A stretch of 64,000 bases of DNA from Embiotoca jacksoni (GCA_022577435.1 JAKOON010000007.1:10300926-10364925); one strand, 5' to 3'. Positions 10,340 to 22,844 are shown, counted from the stretch's first letter. A program made the numbers and translations. The notes: generated by a model from the sequence alone, not told the origin.

Positions 10340-12688
10340 CTCAGATGTCCTCCGCCTGTCAGGGAGCACGAGAGTATTCGCATGACTTCCAGGGACTATA
10401 GTAGATCCTATACTCATTCTGGGTCCAACTAACATGTAGCGTTTGTCTCCAGATCTGTACTGGATGCTGTGACACAGTGTCCCATCATAATTAGTCTCTT
10501 GTAGATATTTAGAAGTATAGTCTGTGGATTTAGAGCACTGCATTGCAATCAGCACGATGATACTGATGAGAAAAAGTACAGAAACTGAGCCCAAAGTTAT
10601 CATCAGGTAAAAAGTCACGTTATTATCTTCATCATCTTTTGCTGGACTTTTAACATCAGAAGCTGCAAAAGCTTCTTTGGGCTCCACAAGTTTGACGATC
10701 ACAGTAGCTGTTGCTGAGAGTGAAACGTTGCCATTGTCTTTCACCAGTATGATCAGTTTATGTTCAGCTTCGTCTGTCTCTGTGAAGGCGCGAAGTGTTC
10801 TGATCTGTCCTGTATAGCGGTCCAAACCAAAGAGTCTGTGGTCAGTAACTTCCTGCAGTGAAAACAGCAACCAGCCGTTATATCCTATATCAGCGTCATA
10901 GGCTCTGACTTTAGTCACCAAGTGTCCTGCGTTCACATTGCGGGGAATCTCCTCCACACCTTCAGCAGAACCGTTGGAGCTGACTGGATACAGGATGACT
11001 GGAGCGTTGTCGTTCTGATCCAGAATGAACACGTTCACTGTGACGTTGCTGCTCAGTGACGGAGTTCCAGAATCCTTTGCGACAACTTGGAACTGGAAAG
11101 TTTTCAGGGTTTCAAAGTCAAAACTTTTCAGCGCGGAAATTTGTCCGTTTTCTGAATTGACATTCAGGAAAGATTTCATATCACTCTGACCCCCATTACC
11201 TCTCACAATGTGGTATGCTATTACTGCATTTTCATTCAGATCATTATCGGTAGCACTAACAGAAAATATTGATGCTCCCGGGACGTTGTTTTCCTTTAAG
11301 TAAAGTTCGAAAGGATTCTGACGGAAAACTGGTATGTTGTCATTTACATCGGACACTTGAACACTCAAGGTTTTTACAATCGAAAGTTGAGGCTCGCCAC
11401 AGTCAGTAGCTGTTATAGTGATATCATAATGGGACACACTTTCTCTGTCTAAACGCCCCTTTGTGACTAGAGAGTACATGTTCTCCTCAATGGATGGCGT
11501 CAAATCAAACGGAACATTGTCGGACATTTTACAAATCACTTTCCCATTAAGGTCCGAATCTTTGTCCGTAACACTGATGAGAGAGATAACAGTGCCAGCC
11601 TTTGAATTCTCGGGGATTAAGTTGGACAGTGATGTCACTTCAATTTCTGGTTTATTATCGTTCACATCTTTGATTTTTATCACAACTCTACTTTCGGCTG
11701 TCCAAGGGGGCTGGCCTTTATCCGAAGCCTGCAGATCCAGTCTGTAAAGCTCCGTTTCCTCAAAGTCCACTTTCCCTTTTACTCGAATCTCACCAGTCAC
11801 GCTGTCTAGTTCAAATGTATCATGCACTTTTTTCTTTTGTGTTTTTCCAAAGGTGTATTCAATGTCACTATTCAAGCCTTCATCTAAATCTGTAGCGTTT
11901 AATTGTATTACAAGAGTTCCTATTGGGGCATTTTCATCTAATGACACAGTATATACATCTTTACTGAAGGCAGGTCGATTATCATTTGCATCCAGCACAG
12001 TGATACTGACATTCAGACTTCCAGATTTTGATGGTCTGCCCCCATCCAGAGCCGTTAATACGAATCGGTGTTCTGCCTTTTGCTCCCTATCCAAAGGCTT
12101 TTTCAGCACTAAAAACGGTATCTTGTCCTCCTCACTGTCTCTGACTTCAATATCAAAAAAATCATTGGGGCTCAGCTTGTAAAATCGAACTGACTGTGCG
12201 CCGAAATCAGGGTCTCGAGCAGCATGAATTTGAAAACGAGTACCTGGAGGAGTATGCTCTGCTATTTCCAGTCGCTGTTCACTTTCTGGAAAAGACGGTG
12301 AATGGTCGTTAACGTCGGTTATTTCAACTCCAACGTAATGTATTTCCAGTGGGTTTTCAACAACAATTTTCAGGTTTATCAAACAAATCTTGGTGCCATC
12401 ACAAAGCTCTTCACGGTCCATAATTTTTCCAACAGACAACACTCCATTGTTTTGATTCAACTGGAACAGAGCGTGATTTGGACCAGAAACAATACGAAAT
12501 CGCCTGCCTGTCAACGTGCTAATGTCGAGCCCTAAATCCTTGGCAACATTTCCAACAGGGGATCCTACTTGAACTTCTTCAAGAACAGAGTATCGTAGCT
12601 GAGCCAAAATCCGCTGCACAAAACACAGCAACAAAACCCCGGCAATCCAACGGCAGTTCACTCGGCGCCATTGTCCTCGTCCCCCCAT
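10340..12688 (-). CDS. Alpha-like protocadherin variable exon Av2
   Basis: The exon has 783 codons to the donor at 10340. I chose ATG 12688 (MGGRGQWRRV), which directly precedes a typical signal peptide ending before QLRYS; an in-frame ATG 36 bases upstream is possible. EC1-EC5 are clearly diverged from Av3-Av5 (EC1 FPESEQRLEIAEHTPPG; EC2 FFDIEVRDSEEDK; EC3 FGKTQKKKVHDTF), but from the end of EC5 (ISALKSFDFETLKTF) through EC6, the membrane helix and the cytoplasmic end it is almost identical to them, a conversion-like boundary near 11.16 kb. EC1 has C-x5-C (CDGTKIC). EC6 retains the His in NVNAGHLV. It probably differs in recognition specificity while sharing signalling and trafficking parts. 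Confidence 0.95.
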
Positions 12689-12839
12689 TGCGCTGCAAAT
12701 ATATGAAGGCTTTCTTTGAAGCAAATCCAGAGATCCAATTGTTCATCGAGCCAGTCTAATTAGATCAGTTTCACGATTCTCAAAATGAAGCAGTTCAATC
12801 CTTAAATATTAACCTCGATTCATTTTACTTGATAGCCTG

Positions 12840-12990
12840 CGATGCTTACTCTGTCCGAACACCCCCTCCATCAGAGATGATTCAGAGATGGGCAGGGTCT
12901 TTCGAGAATGAGGAACACAACCATTGTTTGGGTCACACTGACACAACGTGGCCACTGTGCTCCAATACGATACGAACGAGACGAATGTGT
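12840..12990 (-). promoter_or_regulatory. Promoter region of Av2 with diverged CSE-like box
   Basis: On the minus strand CCACGTTGTGTCAGTG (12936-12951) corresponds to the CTCF-like part of the Av3-Av5 CSE; the sequence between it and the ATG no longer aligns with those promoters apart from a short GC-rich element. The distance to the ATG is about 250 bp, as in the siblings. Confidence 0.55.
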
Positions 12991-13535
12991 GGAGGGTTTT
13001 ACTTTCACGTCCTCCTTCTCTGAACTTGAAACTCGACCTCATGCCTCCATGCTGGAGGCAAGGTCTGAATCTGTGATGGAAGCTTAGATTTTATTTCTCC
13101 AGCTGGTTAACCCCATGTTGAGCATGTTCCCCAGAAACTCCCGAATTTGTGAGCAACTCAGATTATTGGACAGTTAATAGGACAAACAATAGCACGTGCA
13201 ATCAATCAAAAACAGTTTGAAATGCAAATAAAACCTGCTTCAAATTTTCCGAAGAAAAGTAATGTAGGCTGAATAGCACAGGAGACAGCAATTATAAATA
13301 TGAACTGCAGCTCTACTTTGTACAACACACTGTGAATTACATTGGATTAATACAAAACAAGTAGTTGGACGTCAGAATATCAACTAAATTGGGAATATAA
13401 AACTTTTAATTTTAATTATGGACATAACTTGTAATTATGGAAATACATCTGCGTAGATTGAAAACAAATTGAAATAGTTTCCACAGTTTGCAAACTGTAT
13501 ATAAATATTGGGATGATTAAAAAACGAACTAAAGT

Positions 13536-13556
13536 TTCAGCACCACGGACAGCACA
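13536..13556 (+). promoter_or_regulatory. Near-consensus RE1/NRSE upstream of Av2
   Basis: TTCAGCACCACGGACAGC is an exact RE1 core; only the last positions (ACA for GCC) deviate. It lies 585 bp 5' of the Av2 CSE and about 105 bp 3' of the Av1 donor. REST/NRSF elements scattered through mammalian Pcdh clusters repress the genes outside neurons; the same role is inferred here. Confidence 0.72.
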
Positions 13557-13661
13557 CTTTTGTACCAGCACAGTGAAAAAAGCAAATGAAAAACAACATT
13601 TTTCAAATTCTTGATACTGTTTTGCAAAAGTATGTTATATAATTAATTAAATATGTCTTAC

Positions 13662-16022
13662 CTCCTCAGATGTCCTCCTCCTGTCAGGGAGCACTAGAGT
13701 ATTTGCATGACTTCCAGGGACTATAGTAGATCCTATACTCATTCTGGGTCCAACTAACATGTAGCGTTTGTCTCCAGATCTGTACTGGATGCTGTGACAC
13801 AGTGTCCCATCATAATTAGTCTCTTGTAGATATTTAGAAGTATAGTCCGTGGCTTTAGAGCACTGCATTGCAATCAGCACGATGATACTGATGAGAAAAA
13901 GTACAGAAACTGAGCCCAAAGTTATCATCAGGTAAAAAGTCACGTTATTATCTTCATCATCTTTTGCTGCACTTTTAACATCAGAAGCTGCAAAAGCCTC
14001 TTTGGGCTCCACAAGTTTGACGATCACAGTAGCTGTTGCTGAGAGTGAAACGTTGCCATTGTCTTTCACCAGTATGATCAGTTTATGTTCAGCCTCGTCT
14101 GTCTCTGTGAAGGCGCGAAATGTTCTGATCTGTCCTGTATAGCGGTCCAAACCAAAGAGACTGTGGTCAGTAACTTCCTGCAGTGAAAACAGCAACCAGC
14201 CGTTATATCCTATATCAGCATCATAGGCTCTGACTTTAGTCACCAAGTGTCCTGCGTTCACATTGCGGGGAATCTCCTCCACACCTTCAGCAGAACCGTT
14301 GGAGCTGACTGGATACAGGATGACTGGAGCGTTGTCGTTCTGATCCAGAATGAACACGTTCACTGTGACGTTGCTGCTCAGTGACGGAGATCCAGAATCC
14401 TTTGCGACAACTTGGAACTGGAAAGTTTTCAGGGTTTCAAAGTCAAAACTTTTTAATGCTAAGATCGTGCCATTGGCTTCATTTATGTTTAAAAAGGAAG
14501 TTATAGTGGGCCCCGGACTCTTCCGGTCGAGTGAATATGTGACTGCTGCATTTTCACCTCCATCAGCATCAGTCGCGCTCACTGAAAAAATTGAAAGTCC
14601 GGCCTTGTTATTTTCAGGCACATAAAAAGTATATGGGCTTTCATTGAACAAAGGACTGTTGTCGTTAACATCTAACACATCGACCTGTATCACCTTCGTA
14701 GATAAGAGGGCGGGGCTTCCTAAATCCTTAGCAGTTATTGTAATGTCATACATATGCATTGTTTCCTTATCCAGGTAGTCCTTGGTAACCAAAGAGTAAG
14801 ACTGTCCGTCAGGGGATGGCTTTAGGTCAAAAGGTAAATGACCGGGCACACTGCAGACCACCTGTCCGTTCACACCTGAGTCAAGATCGGTCACCCCCAT
14901 CAACGCCACCACAGTGCCAGGAGGTGAGTCTTCTGGAATTCGACTTGAAAGGGATGTGATTTCTATTTCGGGTTGGTTATCATTCACATCTTCCACTCTA
15001 ACCACCACGTTGCAGAGTGTGGAGAGAGACACGGCACCTTTGTCTGCAGCCAGCACCTTAATCTCGTAGACTTGCTTTTCCTCGTAATCAAGGCGTCCTT
15101 TCACGGTTAGTTTTCCAGTTTTAGTATTCAATTCGAACGGCTCAGAGGAGAGTCCTCTCAATTTACTCCTTAAAGAATACTCGATCTCACCGTTCACCCC
15201 CTCATCCGAGTCAGATGCATTCACTGTCAGGAGAAATGTCCCTGCAGGTGCGTTTTCCCTTATTGTTATGGTGTATTTTTGTTTACCACACACTGGCGGG
15301 TTATCATTTACATCAGATACAATGATAGTGATATTAATAGTACCAGATTTTGATGGTTTTCCTCCATCTGTAGCTGTTAATAGTAACCAGTGTTGAGCAG
15401 TGTGTTCTCTATCCAAAGGTCGCTGTAATACGAGGAATGGAACCTTCCCATCCTCCCCAAATTCTTCGATTTCCAGGCGAAAATACTGGTTATGATTTAG
15501 CTTATATGAATGTAAGGAATTCAAACCGACATCCAAATCGTGCGCTCCTTCAATTTGAAATCGAGACCCAACTATGGCGGACTCCAGCACCTCCAATGTG
15601 TAGTTGTCTTCAGGAAATTTCGGCCAATTGTCATTTACGTCGAGTATCTCAACAATAATTTGGTGCATTTCGAGAGGATGTTCTACAACAGCTTTCAGAT
15701 TCGTGATGCACGGAACAGTTTTTGCGCACAGCTCCTCTCTGTCTACCCGCTGGTTCACGAACAGAACTCCATCTCTCGGATTTACCCTAAACAGATCCTG
15801 CTTTGTTCCTGACACAACACGAAGATTCCTTTGCGCCAGTCTCCCAGGGTCTAACCCAAGGTCTTTGGCTACATTCCCAACTGCCGTCCCCGATTTTAAT
15901 TCTTCCTGAATGGAATACCGTATTTGAGCAGATATTCCTTCCAATTTAGTCACAATCAGCAGCGCCAGACAAAAACAAACCGACACATCCCTCCACTGTC
16001 CTTTGATGTCCTTTATATCCAT
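13662..16022 (-). CDS. Alpha-like protocadherin variable exon Av1 (most 5')
   Basis: The exon has 787 codons, ATG at 16022 (MDIKDIKGQWRDV), signal peptide ending before QIRYS, and donor GAGGAG|GTAAGA at 13662. The donor side has one extra GAG relative to Av2-Av4, so the cytoplasmic end reads TSEE. EC1-EC5 are the most diverged of the A exons (EC1 C-x5-C, CAKTVPC; EC2 RLEIEEFGEDGKVPF; EC3 CGKQKYTITIREN), while sequence from LALKSFDFETLKTF at the end of EC5 onward is nearly identical to the rest; the switch is near 14.45 kb. EC6 retains NVNAGHLV. As the first exon of its subcluster it has a distinct promoter and probably represents an older, more stable paralogue. Expression is inferred from intact frame and signals only. 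Confidence 0.95.
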
Positions 16023-16159
16023 TGTTTGGCAAAAAGCCTTTCAATCGGCAATTATAAATCCTTGAACAGAATTCTTGAGGAGTTCTTAAATTCCTCGCAC
16101 GAAAAATATACAATAAAGGTTTGCGCGACCCATCATTCTAAGAAGGAGATCTGTATAGT

Positions 16160-16275
16160 CCGGTCTTTCAACCCGTCTATTTGGGTTGTTACTGAATGCA
16201 CATGTAGAAGCAAGATGCCCCCTCACACACACGACCACTATGGTGATATATAGTGTAACAGCACCACCCGTTGTC
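16160..16275 (-). promoter_or_regulatory. Candidate promoter of Av1
   Basis: AACAGCACCACCC (16257-16269, plus strand) is the same box, with one change, that stands upstream of the D-type exons as AACAGCGCCACC. It lies about 240 bp before the Av1 ATG. Thus Av1 appears to use a D-like box rather than the Av3-Av5 block. No RE1 is seen next to it. Confidence 0.45.
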
Positions 16276-17550
16276 ACGGCTGCGATGCTGCGTTTATTAT
16301 AAAACTTTTCCTTCCAGTTTAGCCTGTGGTTTTGCTGAAACGCTGTCCTACATTTGCATTTAGACAAAAGACGCTTTTAACATAAATTATAACTCCACCA
16401 AGTACGACAAATGTGATGATTTATTGTTATTACACGCAGATTCTGAAAAACACAATGAATGTTCAAAAAACACTTATACTGTCACCAAAACAGTTGACCT
16501 TTGTCGATTAGATTTATTTTTAAAAAGTAAGTACCAATTTTACTTCAAGAAAGTAACTTTTGGCAAATAAATTTCTCGAGGCGAAAGTGAACAATTAGAA
16601 GGTGGATGCACAGAAGCATTTTTTTATACCTGCAAAAAGAAGAACAGCAACAATAATGTGACAGTTTTAAATGTGTTATTATGGTGACAGAAATCAATCC
16701 AAACCTAAATAAATGTTTACTAATCAATGTGTTGCATTTTATGCATGGTCTAGACAAATTTCGTTGTTTTGTGTTTCAGTTTCAGTCTGTACAGTGACCT
16801 AAATTCTCCTTGGTAATGCCAATAATTAACTGTAAGGTTTGCCAACTCAGCTGTCGCGCTTTTTCTTGACAGATTTTGGGACAAACTTCTTTTTAGCTAC
16901 ATTCTTTGTGAAAATATTAGGAAATTATCCTAAAATAATCCAAAAATAAGACTTTACCTCGTTTTATTGTTACTAAAGCTTTTGACATTCACATTCTCTC
17001 TGCTTACACTGCCCACTCCCACAGTCTTTATCCTATTGCTGAGTCGAGCAGTGACATCGTATGGATAAAACTTGCAAGTGCAGTTATGACAAAACTACTC
17101 GTATACTATTCATTGTTCATGTATAATTTTGCCATATTCCACTTTCAGCAGCGCCTCCCCCCACATTACAGTAGTGTATGGTAAAGTCCATAATAAATCA
17201 TGACAATAAAGAAAACCTGACGATTATGCTCACAGCAAAAAGGAACAAGGTGACCTACATAAAACCTCAAATCTTTGCACCCCTCCCACCTGCTACTGCT
17301 ACGTATAGGTTCTGGATTCAGGCCAAATATAGACGTGCGCGTGCACGAGCGCTGCCGCAGTCTGCATCACCTCCTCCTATTTCTACCTCCATTAATTCAG
17401 CCATGCTGCACCAATGCTACCAGACTGTTTGAAATCATCCAGTTTTCATCATTATACATTGTAGATCCTCCTTAGACAAAGCGCTAATATTTTGCTGAGA
17501 ATACTCATTTGATGTCTGCAAGCTGCGGATGCTGTACAGAGAAGAGGAGG

Positions 17551-17551
17551 G

Positions 17552-17582
<31 letters not shown>

Positions 17583-17610
17583 GGTTTGGGGGGTGGGGGG
17601 GGGGGGGTGT
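17551..17610 (+). repeat. GT/G-rich tract, G-quadruplex-prone
   Basis: A short (GT)n run passes into long G runs interrupted by TTT and T. Several runs exceed five Gs. It lies 60 bp from the RE1 at 17668. Confidence 0.9.
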
Positions 17611-17667
17611 TCAAAGCCCCAGTGAGCAGAGAACTCGTCGCCATGGCAACACAGCTCCATTAGGCAG

Positions 17668-17688
17668 ATCGCTGTCCATGGTGCTGAA
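17668..17688 (-). promoter_or_regulatory. Near-consensus RE1/NRSE between D and A arrays
   Basis: On the minus strand the site reads TTCAGCACCATGGACAGCG, matching the RE1 consensus apart from one common internal variant and the last two bases. It lies about 5 kb 3' of the D-type constant exon and 1.6 kb 5' of Av1, with CTCF-like motifs 360-480 bp away. An RE1 beside CTCF sites is the signature of the mammalian HS5-1 Pcdh-alpha enhancer; equivalence is inferred. Confidence 0.72.
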
Positions 17689-18042
17689 GGCAAGGAGGAG
17701 CACAGGAAAGAAGCAGAGGGGGAGGGATGCAGGAGCTGTGAATTCTACATACAAATAGAGTCAGCTGTATCCAAGTGCTCTTCATTCTCTAAAATATGTA
17801 AGGTCTGTTTTACCCTTTGTAGTCAATGTGGTATATTTACAATAATTATTTTTTTAATGAAGGCACTGTGGTAAGACATACACTTGCAGCTAGGATAATA
17901 CTTGTTAAAAATATATACATGTCACTCTTGAAATCACATTTTTCTTATCAGTATTAAAAAAGAAATGGCCAAGCAATTGAGACACCATGCTAAAAAAATA
18001 AAACATATTGATGAGGAGTGTGCATGTGCTAGCCTACTAGTG

Positions 18043-18056
18043 CCAGCTGGTGGCTG
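18043..18056 (+). promoter_or_regulatory. CTCF-like motif 1
   Basis: CCAGCTGGTGGCTG fits the CTCF core with two deviations. It lies on the plus strand, opposite to the CSE motifs of the D exons, so the pair would be convergent. Motif similarity only. Confidence 0.4.
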
Positions 18057-18132
18057 CTCTAATGCTTTGTTACACATTGATGCATTGCTGTGTCATGCAT
18101 CACTGTGCTAGTCTGTCAGTGGGCCACAGCTG

Positions 18133-18148
18133 GAAACAGGAGGCGCTG
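18133..18148 (+). promoter_or_regulatory. CTCF-like motif 2
   Basis: GAAACAGGAGGCGCTG contains the core CAGGAGGCGCTG. It has the same plus-strand orientation as motif 1, 77 bp away, and is convergent with D-array CSEs. Two such sites close together recall HS5-1a/b, but occupancy is untested. Confidence 0.5.
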
Positions 18149-20579
18149 CAAGAATCACAGGAGAATTTCAGGGTCAGTGCTGATAAGAAAGGAAACTGAG
18201 AATTATTTCTTGTCTCAAGCAGTTTCTTGCCTTTGCTTTGTTCCAATTGTACTCAATATAATCAGAACTAGAGCCCATGTAAAAGCCATGGGTCTTGTTC
18301 TGTGTAATAGCCATTTAAAAAAAGGAATAGATCTATTATGTGCTGAAACAGGCTACTAAGATTTGGCGTTGTAGGGGATATTAAATAAAAGATTAAAATA
18401 AGTCATCCTGCGGGCCTAAATATCATTCCCTCGGAAGCACACATGACCACACCTCCCTAGAGAGATGAGGTCACGTGTGCACACACAAAGAGACAAAAAG
18501 AAAGGCAGACACAGTCATTTGCCCTCCCTCAGGAAAAAAATTGTGCAAACATATACATAAATTAGACTGTGTTAACACTTAACCGAACCTAGTTATATAC
18601 ATTTTATCCTTTTGCACAATTCATTAAACTATATTTTAAGCCTCATTTGAGATTTAATGCAATTGTTTTTTCCTAGAAATGTTGCTTTTAACACTGTGTT
18701 TCTTTGTAGGATAAAGATGGTCAAAATGTCAACACAGCCTCCCTGGGATCAGTGAGGACAACACAGAAGGGGGACTTTGCTGGAGCCAGTCATCGCTGTC
18801 ATCTCATGTGAGAGAAGTAATGTCATGGGCATCCTGAAATGCTTGCCACTGGAGATAGATTAGTATTTTAAATAAAAAAAGGAAAAACAGTGAAAGGACA
18901 CACAGGCACACACATTAAGGAAAGGTGAGTTTTTTTTAATAGTTCAAGCTTTTTAGGAGGCAGAGATTTCTATTCACCACGGGTTTACATACTGAAAGAC
19001 AATAAATTAGAATTTGGAAATACTATTGATATGAATGTTCAGTAATCACAGAGCACCAGCGCTTACGGCGGTGCCCCACCTGACTTGTTCTAAAACAAAA
19101 GAGGATGTTTTATGTTGCAGACATGACCATGTTGCCTTCGTGATAAATTATTTAATTTGGCAATGTAAGCTCAGTGTTTACAAGACTAGACATCTAAGAA
19201 AATCCACAACTTAATATTTTGTGGGAGGAAAGCATTGTTGTAGTATTTATAGCTGTTACCATTCCACATAAAAAGTTACAGTTGCAGTGACTGTTACTGC
19301 AACGTCACAATAGTATTAGAGTTGGGACAGAGTGCTCCTTCAGCTGTGGGAGCACAAACAGAACTTTCAGCTTTTGTGCAGGTTGTTATTCTTTGCTTTT
19401 TTCAGACACAAAGAGACATATTTTAAGAGAAGCCAATCAATTATATAGCTGACATAATCTTTGGTGAATGAAGATAATGACACCGATTTTTCAGAATTCC
19501 TTATTACTGAACTTGCCGTGCAGATATTTTGTCATAATCATATTTCACAGTTTTTTAGGATGCAGCAGTTAAGTAGATTGAGTGAATTCATATCAGTAAA
19601 GCAATCTAATAGCACAGTTATTTAGGTACCTATACAGAATGTTGCACTATTATTGCAAAATACAATTTACCATATAACATTCCATTTAAGTGCATTATTT
19701 ATGTTTTATAGGACTTAAATATAACAGTGATTTTCTTTTGAAATAATACTTACATTCTTGTGTTGAAAACGTAACAAACATAAAAATAGACACTATGTCA
19801 GAGCTGCCTGCAGAAAGGTCTACTTTTTGCAATGATTAGAATGTTTTGGGCTTTAAGCAAATACCTTACACCCTAGATTTTATGGCTTATAACGCCTAAA
19901 CAGAACTTGAACTGAAAATAAATAGCATAAACAGGAAGACATGACAGGACAAAATGCCTGTCTTTACAGACTTCAGTCTGTCTGATAGTGTTTATATTCT
20001 CCCTGAAATACAGCCAAGAGCTGTTATCAGTGAGAATAAGCCTCAAGAAGATGACAGTCACTGAAAGAATGAGAGCAAGAAATTATCGCCAGAACATACT
20101 GCCATATTCTATTGTGCAAGACACAGATTTGTCATATTTATTACTGTTTTAATATGCAAACATTGTGAATACCATTGTATGTCACATTTTCTGATAGGGC
20201 ATGAACAGATTCATGTTTCATATAAAATCTTGCAGGGAGAGAATTTACGACCTTAAATAAAATTACTGCCATTTTCATCCAACAAGTAATTATCTACATG
20301 CACATACAACAACTGATCCCCCTTAAAGAAAACCAGGTGTTGTGTGAGGTGATCTTTTGTCAGTTTAATGCTTTTATATCTATAACCCCAGGCTACTTAT
20401 CTGTACTTTGTTTCGAGAACAGTTCATATTGAATTAAAGCTGGGTTCCCTTCATATCTGTATAGTCTTCTTGTGTAGAGTATCAACAGCATCTTCTTCAT
20501 TAATTGATAATGCAATCTTGCAGAACAGCTATCCCTTAAGCAACTCACGATGTGAGCCACAGTATCAACTAAGAAATTA

Positions 20580-20599
20580 CCCCCCCCCCCCCCCCCCCC
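20580..20599. repeat. Poly-C tract
   Basis: Twenty consecutive Cs; length is likely unstable and may be miscalled in the assembly. Confidence 0.9.
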
Positions 20600-22204
20600 A
20601 AGACTAGATAACCTCTGAATCAGCAAAACCAACAAACCCCCAGCATTGAACACTGCCATACTCTGTACTGCATTGTATGTGTTTCAGCAACTCACTGTCC
20701 CGTAAACTGACTCAGACAGGAAAATTATATTGATCAGTCTAATACTGCTCTCAGGCCAGGAGCACCTCTGGAGTTGTTGTAGAAATAAGACACACTAACA
20801 ACTCGTCGTCACTAACAACAAATAAAAGGTATCACTGACATAAAACTGCAGCAAGTTGGTAGCTGGAAAAGGTGGGACAGAAATTATAATGATGTAAAGT
20901 AGGCCTTTAATACTTTAGCATTAACACTGTCATCATAAATGTAGTTTGACTTGTATTTCATATCAAAACTCAGAAACTTCAGCATTTAGTTTGCTTTAGT
21001 ATTTAATAAATCATACAGACCGGCCAAAGCATACAATTATCTCACATTACACAATACTATATGTTTCACCATAAAAGTACCACTGTACAAAAGCACTTAC
21101 TCTATATGTTTGCCTTTGACACATTACAGCTTCTTACAAGTAATGAAATGTGAGCTGTGCTAAAGAGTTTGACTACATGATGTCTGATTAGCTCATAAAT
21201 CGGATGGCACATGAGTTCCACAGTTTTGTTCACATTAAAAAGTTGCAAAAGGACTGTTCTTGAAAATGAAAGACATGTTTATATACACAGACATATGATA
21301 TACTCTATAAGGGAGGTATATCTGTATCCCAATTTGTGTTGCATATGCAGATACATACAGCAGTCTGTAACATACATGAGAACAGCTTCATTGGGTGAAA
21401 TCAAACACCTTTAGGTTGTATCAGTATTGTAAAGTAAGCATTAAATGTTCAGCTCTGAGTTACACAATTGCAATACACATTGAAATTAAGGAACAGAGAT
21501 ATAAAAGTGAAAGCACATGGTAGAGTTTGTTGTGTATATACAGTACTCATAAGGAGACATTTCAAAGACCAAACCCAAGACTCATTTTCCAGCAGTGGAC
21601 AAAACATTCAAGCACACTGTGCACTGCAGTTCAAGCTGTGAGTACACTTAACTTTCAGAATCCATAGAAATAACTCTGCGAACAGATGTTTTCCACTCGT
21701 CTAAACTAGGAAACAAGAATGACGTTAAAGATTTCTTAACCTTTTCTTAACATGTTTATAACAAAGTACACTCCTGCACTCTATCATCGTGGTCCCATTA
21801 GAACGTAAACTCCCATCTTGTTTTGAAAAAAGAAACAAAGATGAAATTTATCTGCAGAAAATGGATTCACCCAGTATCATAAAATATCTAAAGCCATCAA
21901 AGTACTTTGATTATTCCATGCAAAAACAACTGAAAGGCATGATGGCTAAAGGCCTCACTCTTATCTGTTTGATTTACTTGTTGATTTAATTTCTCAGTAT
22001 TCATTTATACATTTAGGCCTAGCACACATATAAAGCACAAAGTCAAGTACAAAACATAAAAGCACTAGAAGTTATCACATTTATAAAATACTGATGATAC
22101 CCTTTCATTTCATACTTTAAAATTGTAGTTCGGTGCTTTTCTGACATTTAGTTAATTGTGCTGTTTCACTTCTTAGTTAAGTCATATATTACACATCAAT
22201 GCTG

Positions 22205-22844
22205 TTATGGAGCAAGACAAAGCACAAAGGTTAAAAATGTAATATCCAACACGTGTTTCTCTTTTAGAGATGAAAAACCATCTCTTAAAGGCGTTTCAAC
22301 ATTCCCATGTCCACTCGTATAGTCCTTGTGGCTTCTTTGAATAGCCAGTGGTACAATATTCAATTCAGTCCGTTTCTTTGTGAGTATCTCCTCTTGAAAA
22401 TATTTTTGTGTGGCAGTCCTGTGGTGTGGTTGAGGCCATGCAGTCTTATCATGCATATTAAATGGGCAGAGAGGCATTGTTGATTGGCTTTTCATGTGCT
22501 CAAAGAAAGAGAGGGGTAGGGTCATGTTTTTGATTAGCCACCATAGTCCATTGGTGTTATACCATGACATATATATATATTGTGAGGAACATGGACGAGA
22601 CTGAGCAGGATGGACATTCGGGGGGTGGGGGTGGGGGGTGGGGGTTATGGTTTGGGATATATCTTCTTTCCTCTGTGAGGCTTTTCCTGTCAGCGTCAAT
22701 CCAGTACACATCTGGAGGGGTGGCCTTATGTGGAACTGCTGCTGCTGCTGGTGGTGGATTCCTGTAAACGAGACAAGAGAGTTACACAAATTTGGAAAGG
22801 AACCAGAGCTCTGAGAGCCGTGTGACTGGCCAAACTGACATATC
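22205..22844 (-). other. Probable proximal 3' UTR of D-type transcripts
   Basis: This directly follows the stop of the candidate constant exon on the minus strand. It contains a (CAG)4-5 stretch near 22740, a C-rich run (G-rich on plus, 22620-22646) and a short (TA)n. It can be read open for 215 codons in one frame, but composition is low-complexity and no domain is seen, so I treat it as untranslated. Confidence 0.45.

Larger units (their letters stand above)
12689..13661. other. Intergenic spacer between Av1 and Av2
   Basis: The spacer contains the Av2 promoter and the best RE1 of the A array (13536-13556). The remaining AT-rich sequence shows no gene. Confidence 0.7.
16023..22204. other. 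Non-coding interval between D-type 3' end and Av1
   Basis: About 6 kb without a supported gene. It holds the Av1 promoter, a G-rich run, a strong RE1 and two CTCF-like motifs (annotated separately) and a 20-base C tract. No protocadherin-like coding sequence or alpha constant-region motif was found on either strand. The lower part from about 20 to 22.2 kb may include the 3' UTR of the D-type transcript, but I cannot fix its poly(A) site. Confidence 0.6.

Noticed and set aside
18710..18810. Plus-strand open block after TTTGTAG (DKDGQNVNTASLG...)
   Set aside because: Short, on the opposite strand to all genes, no donor or family match.
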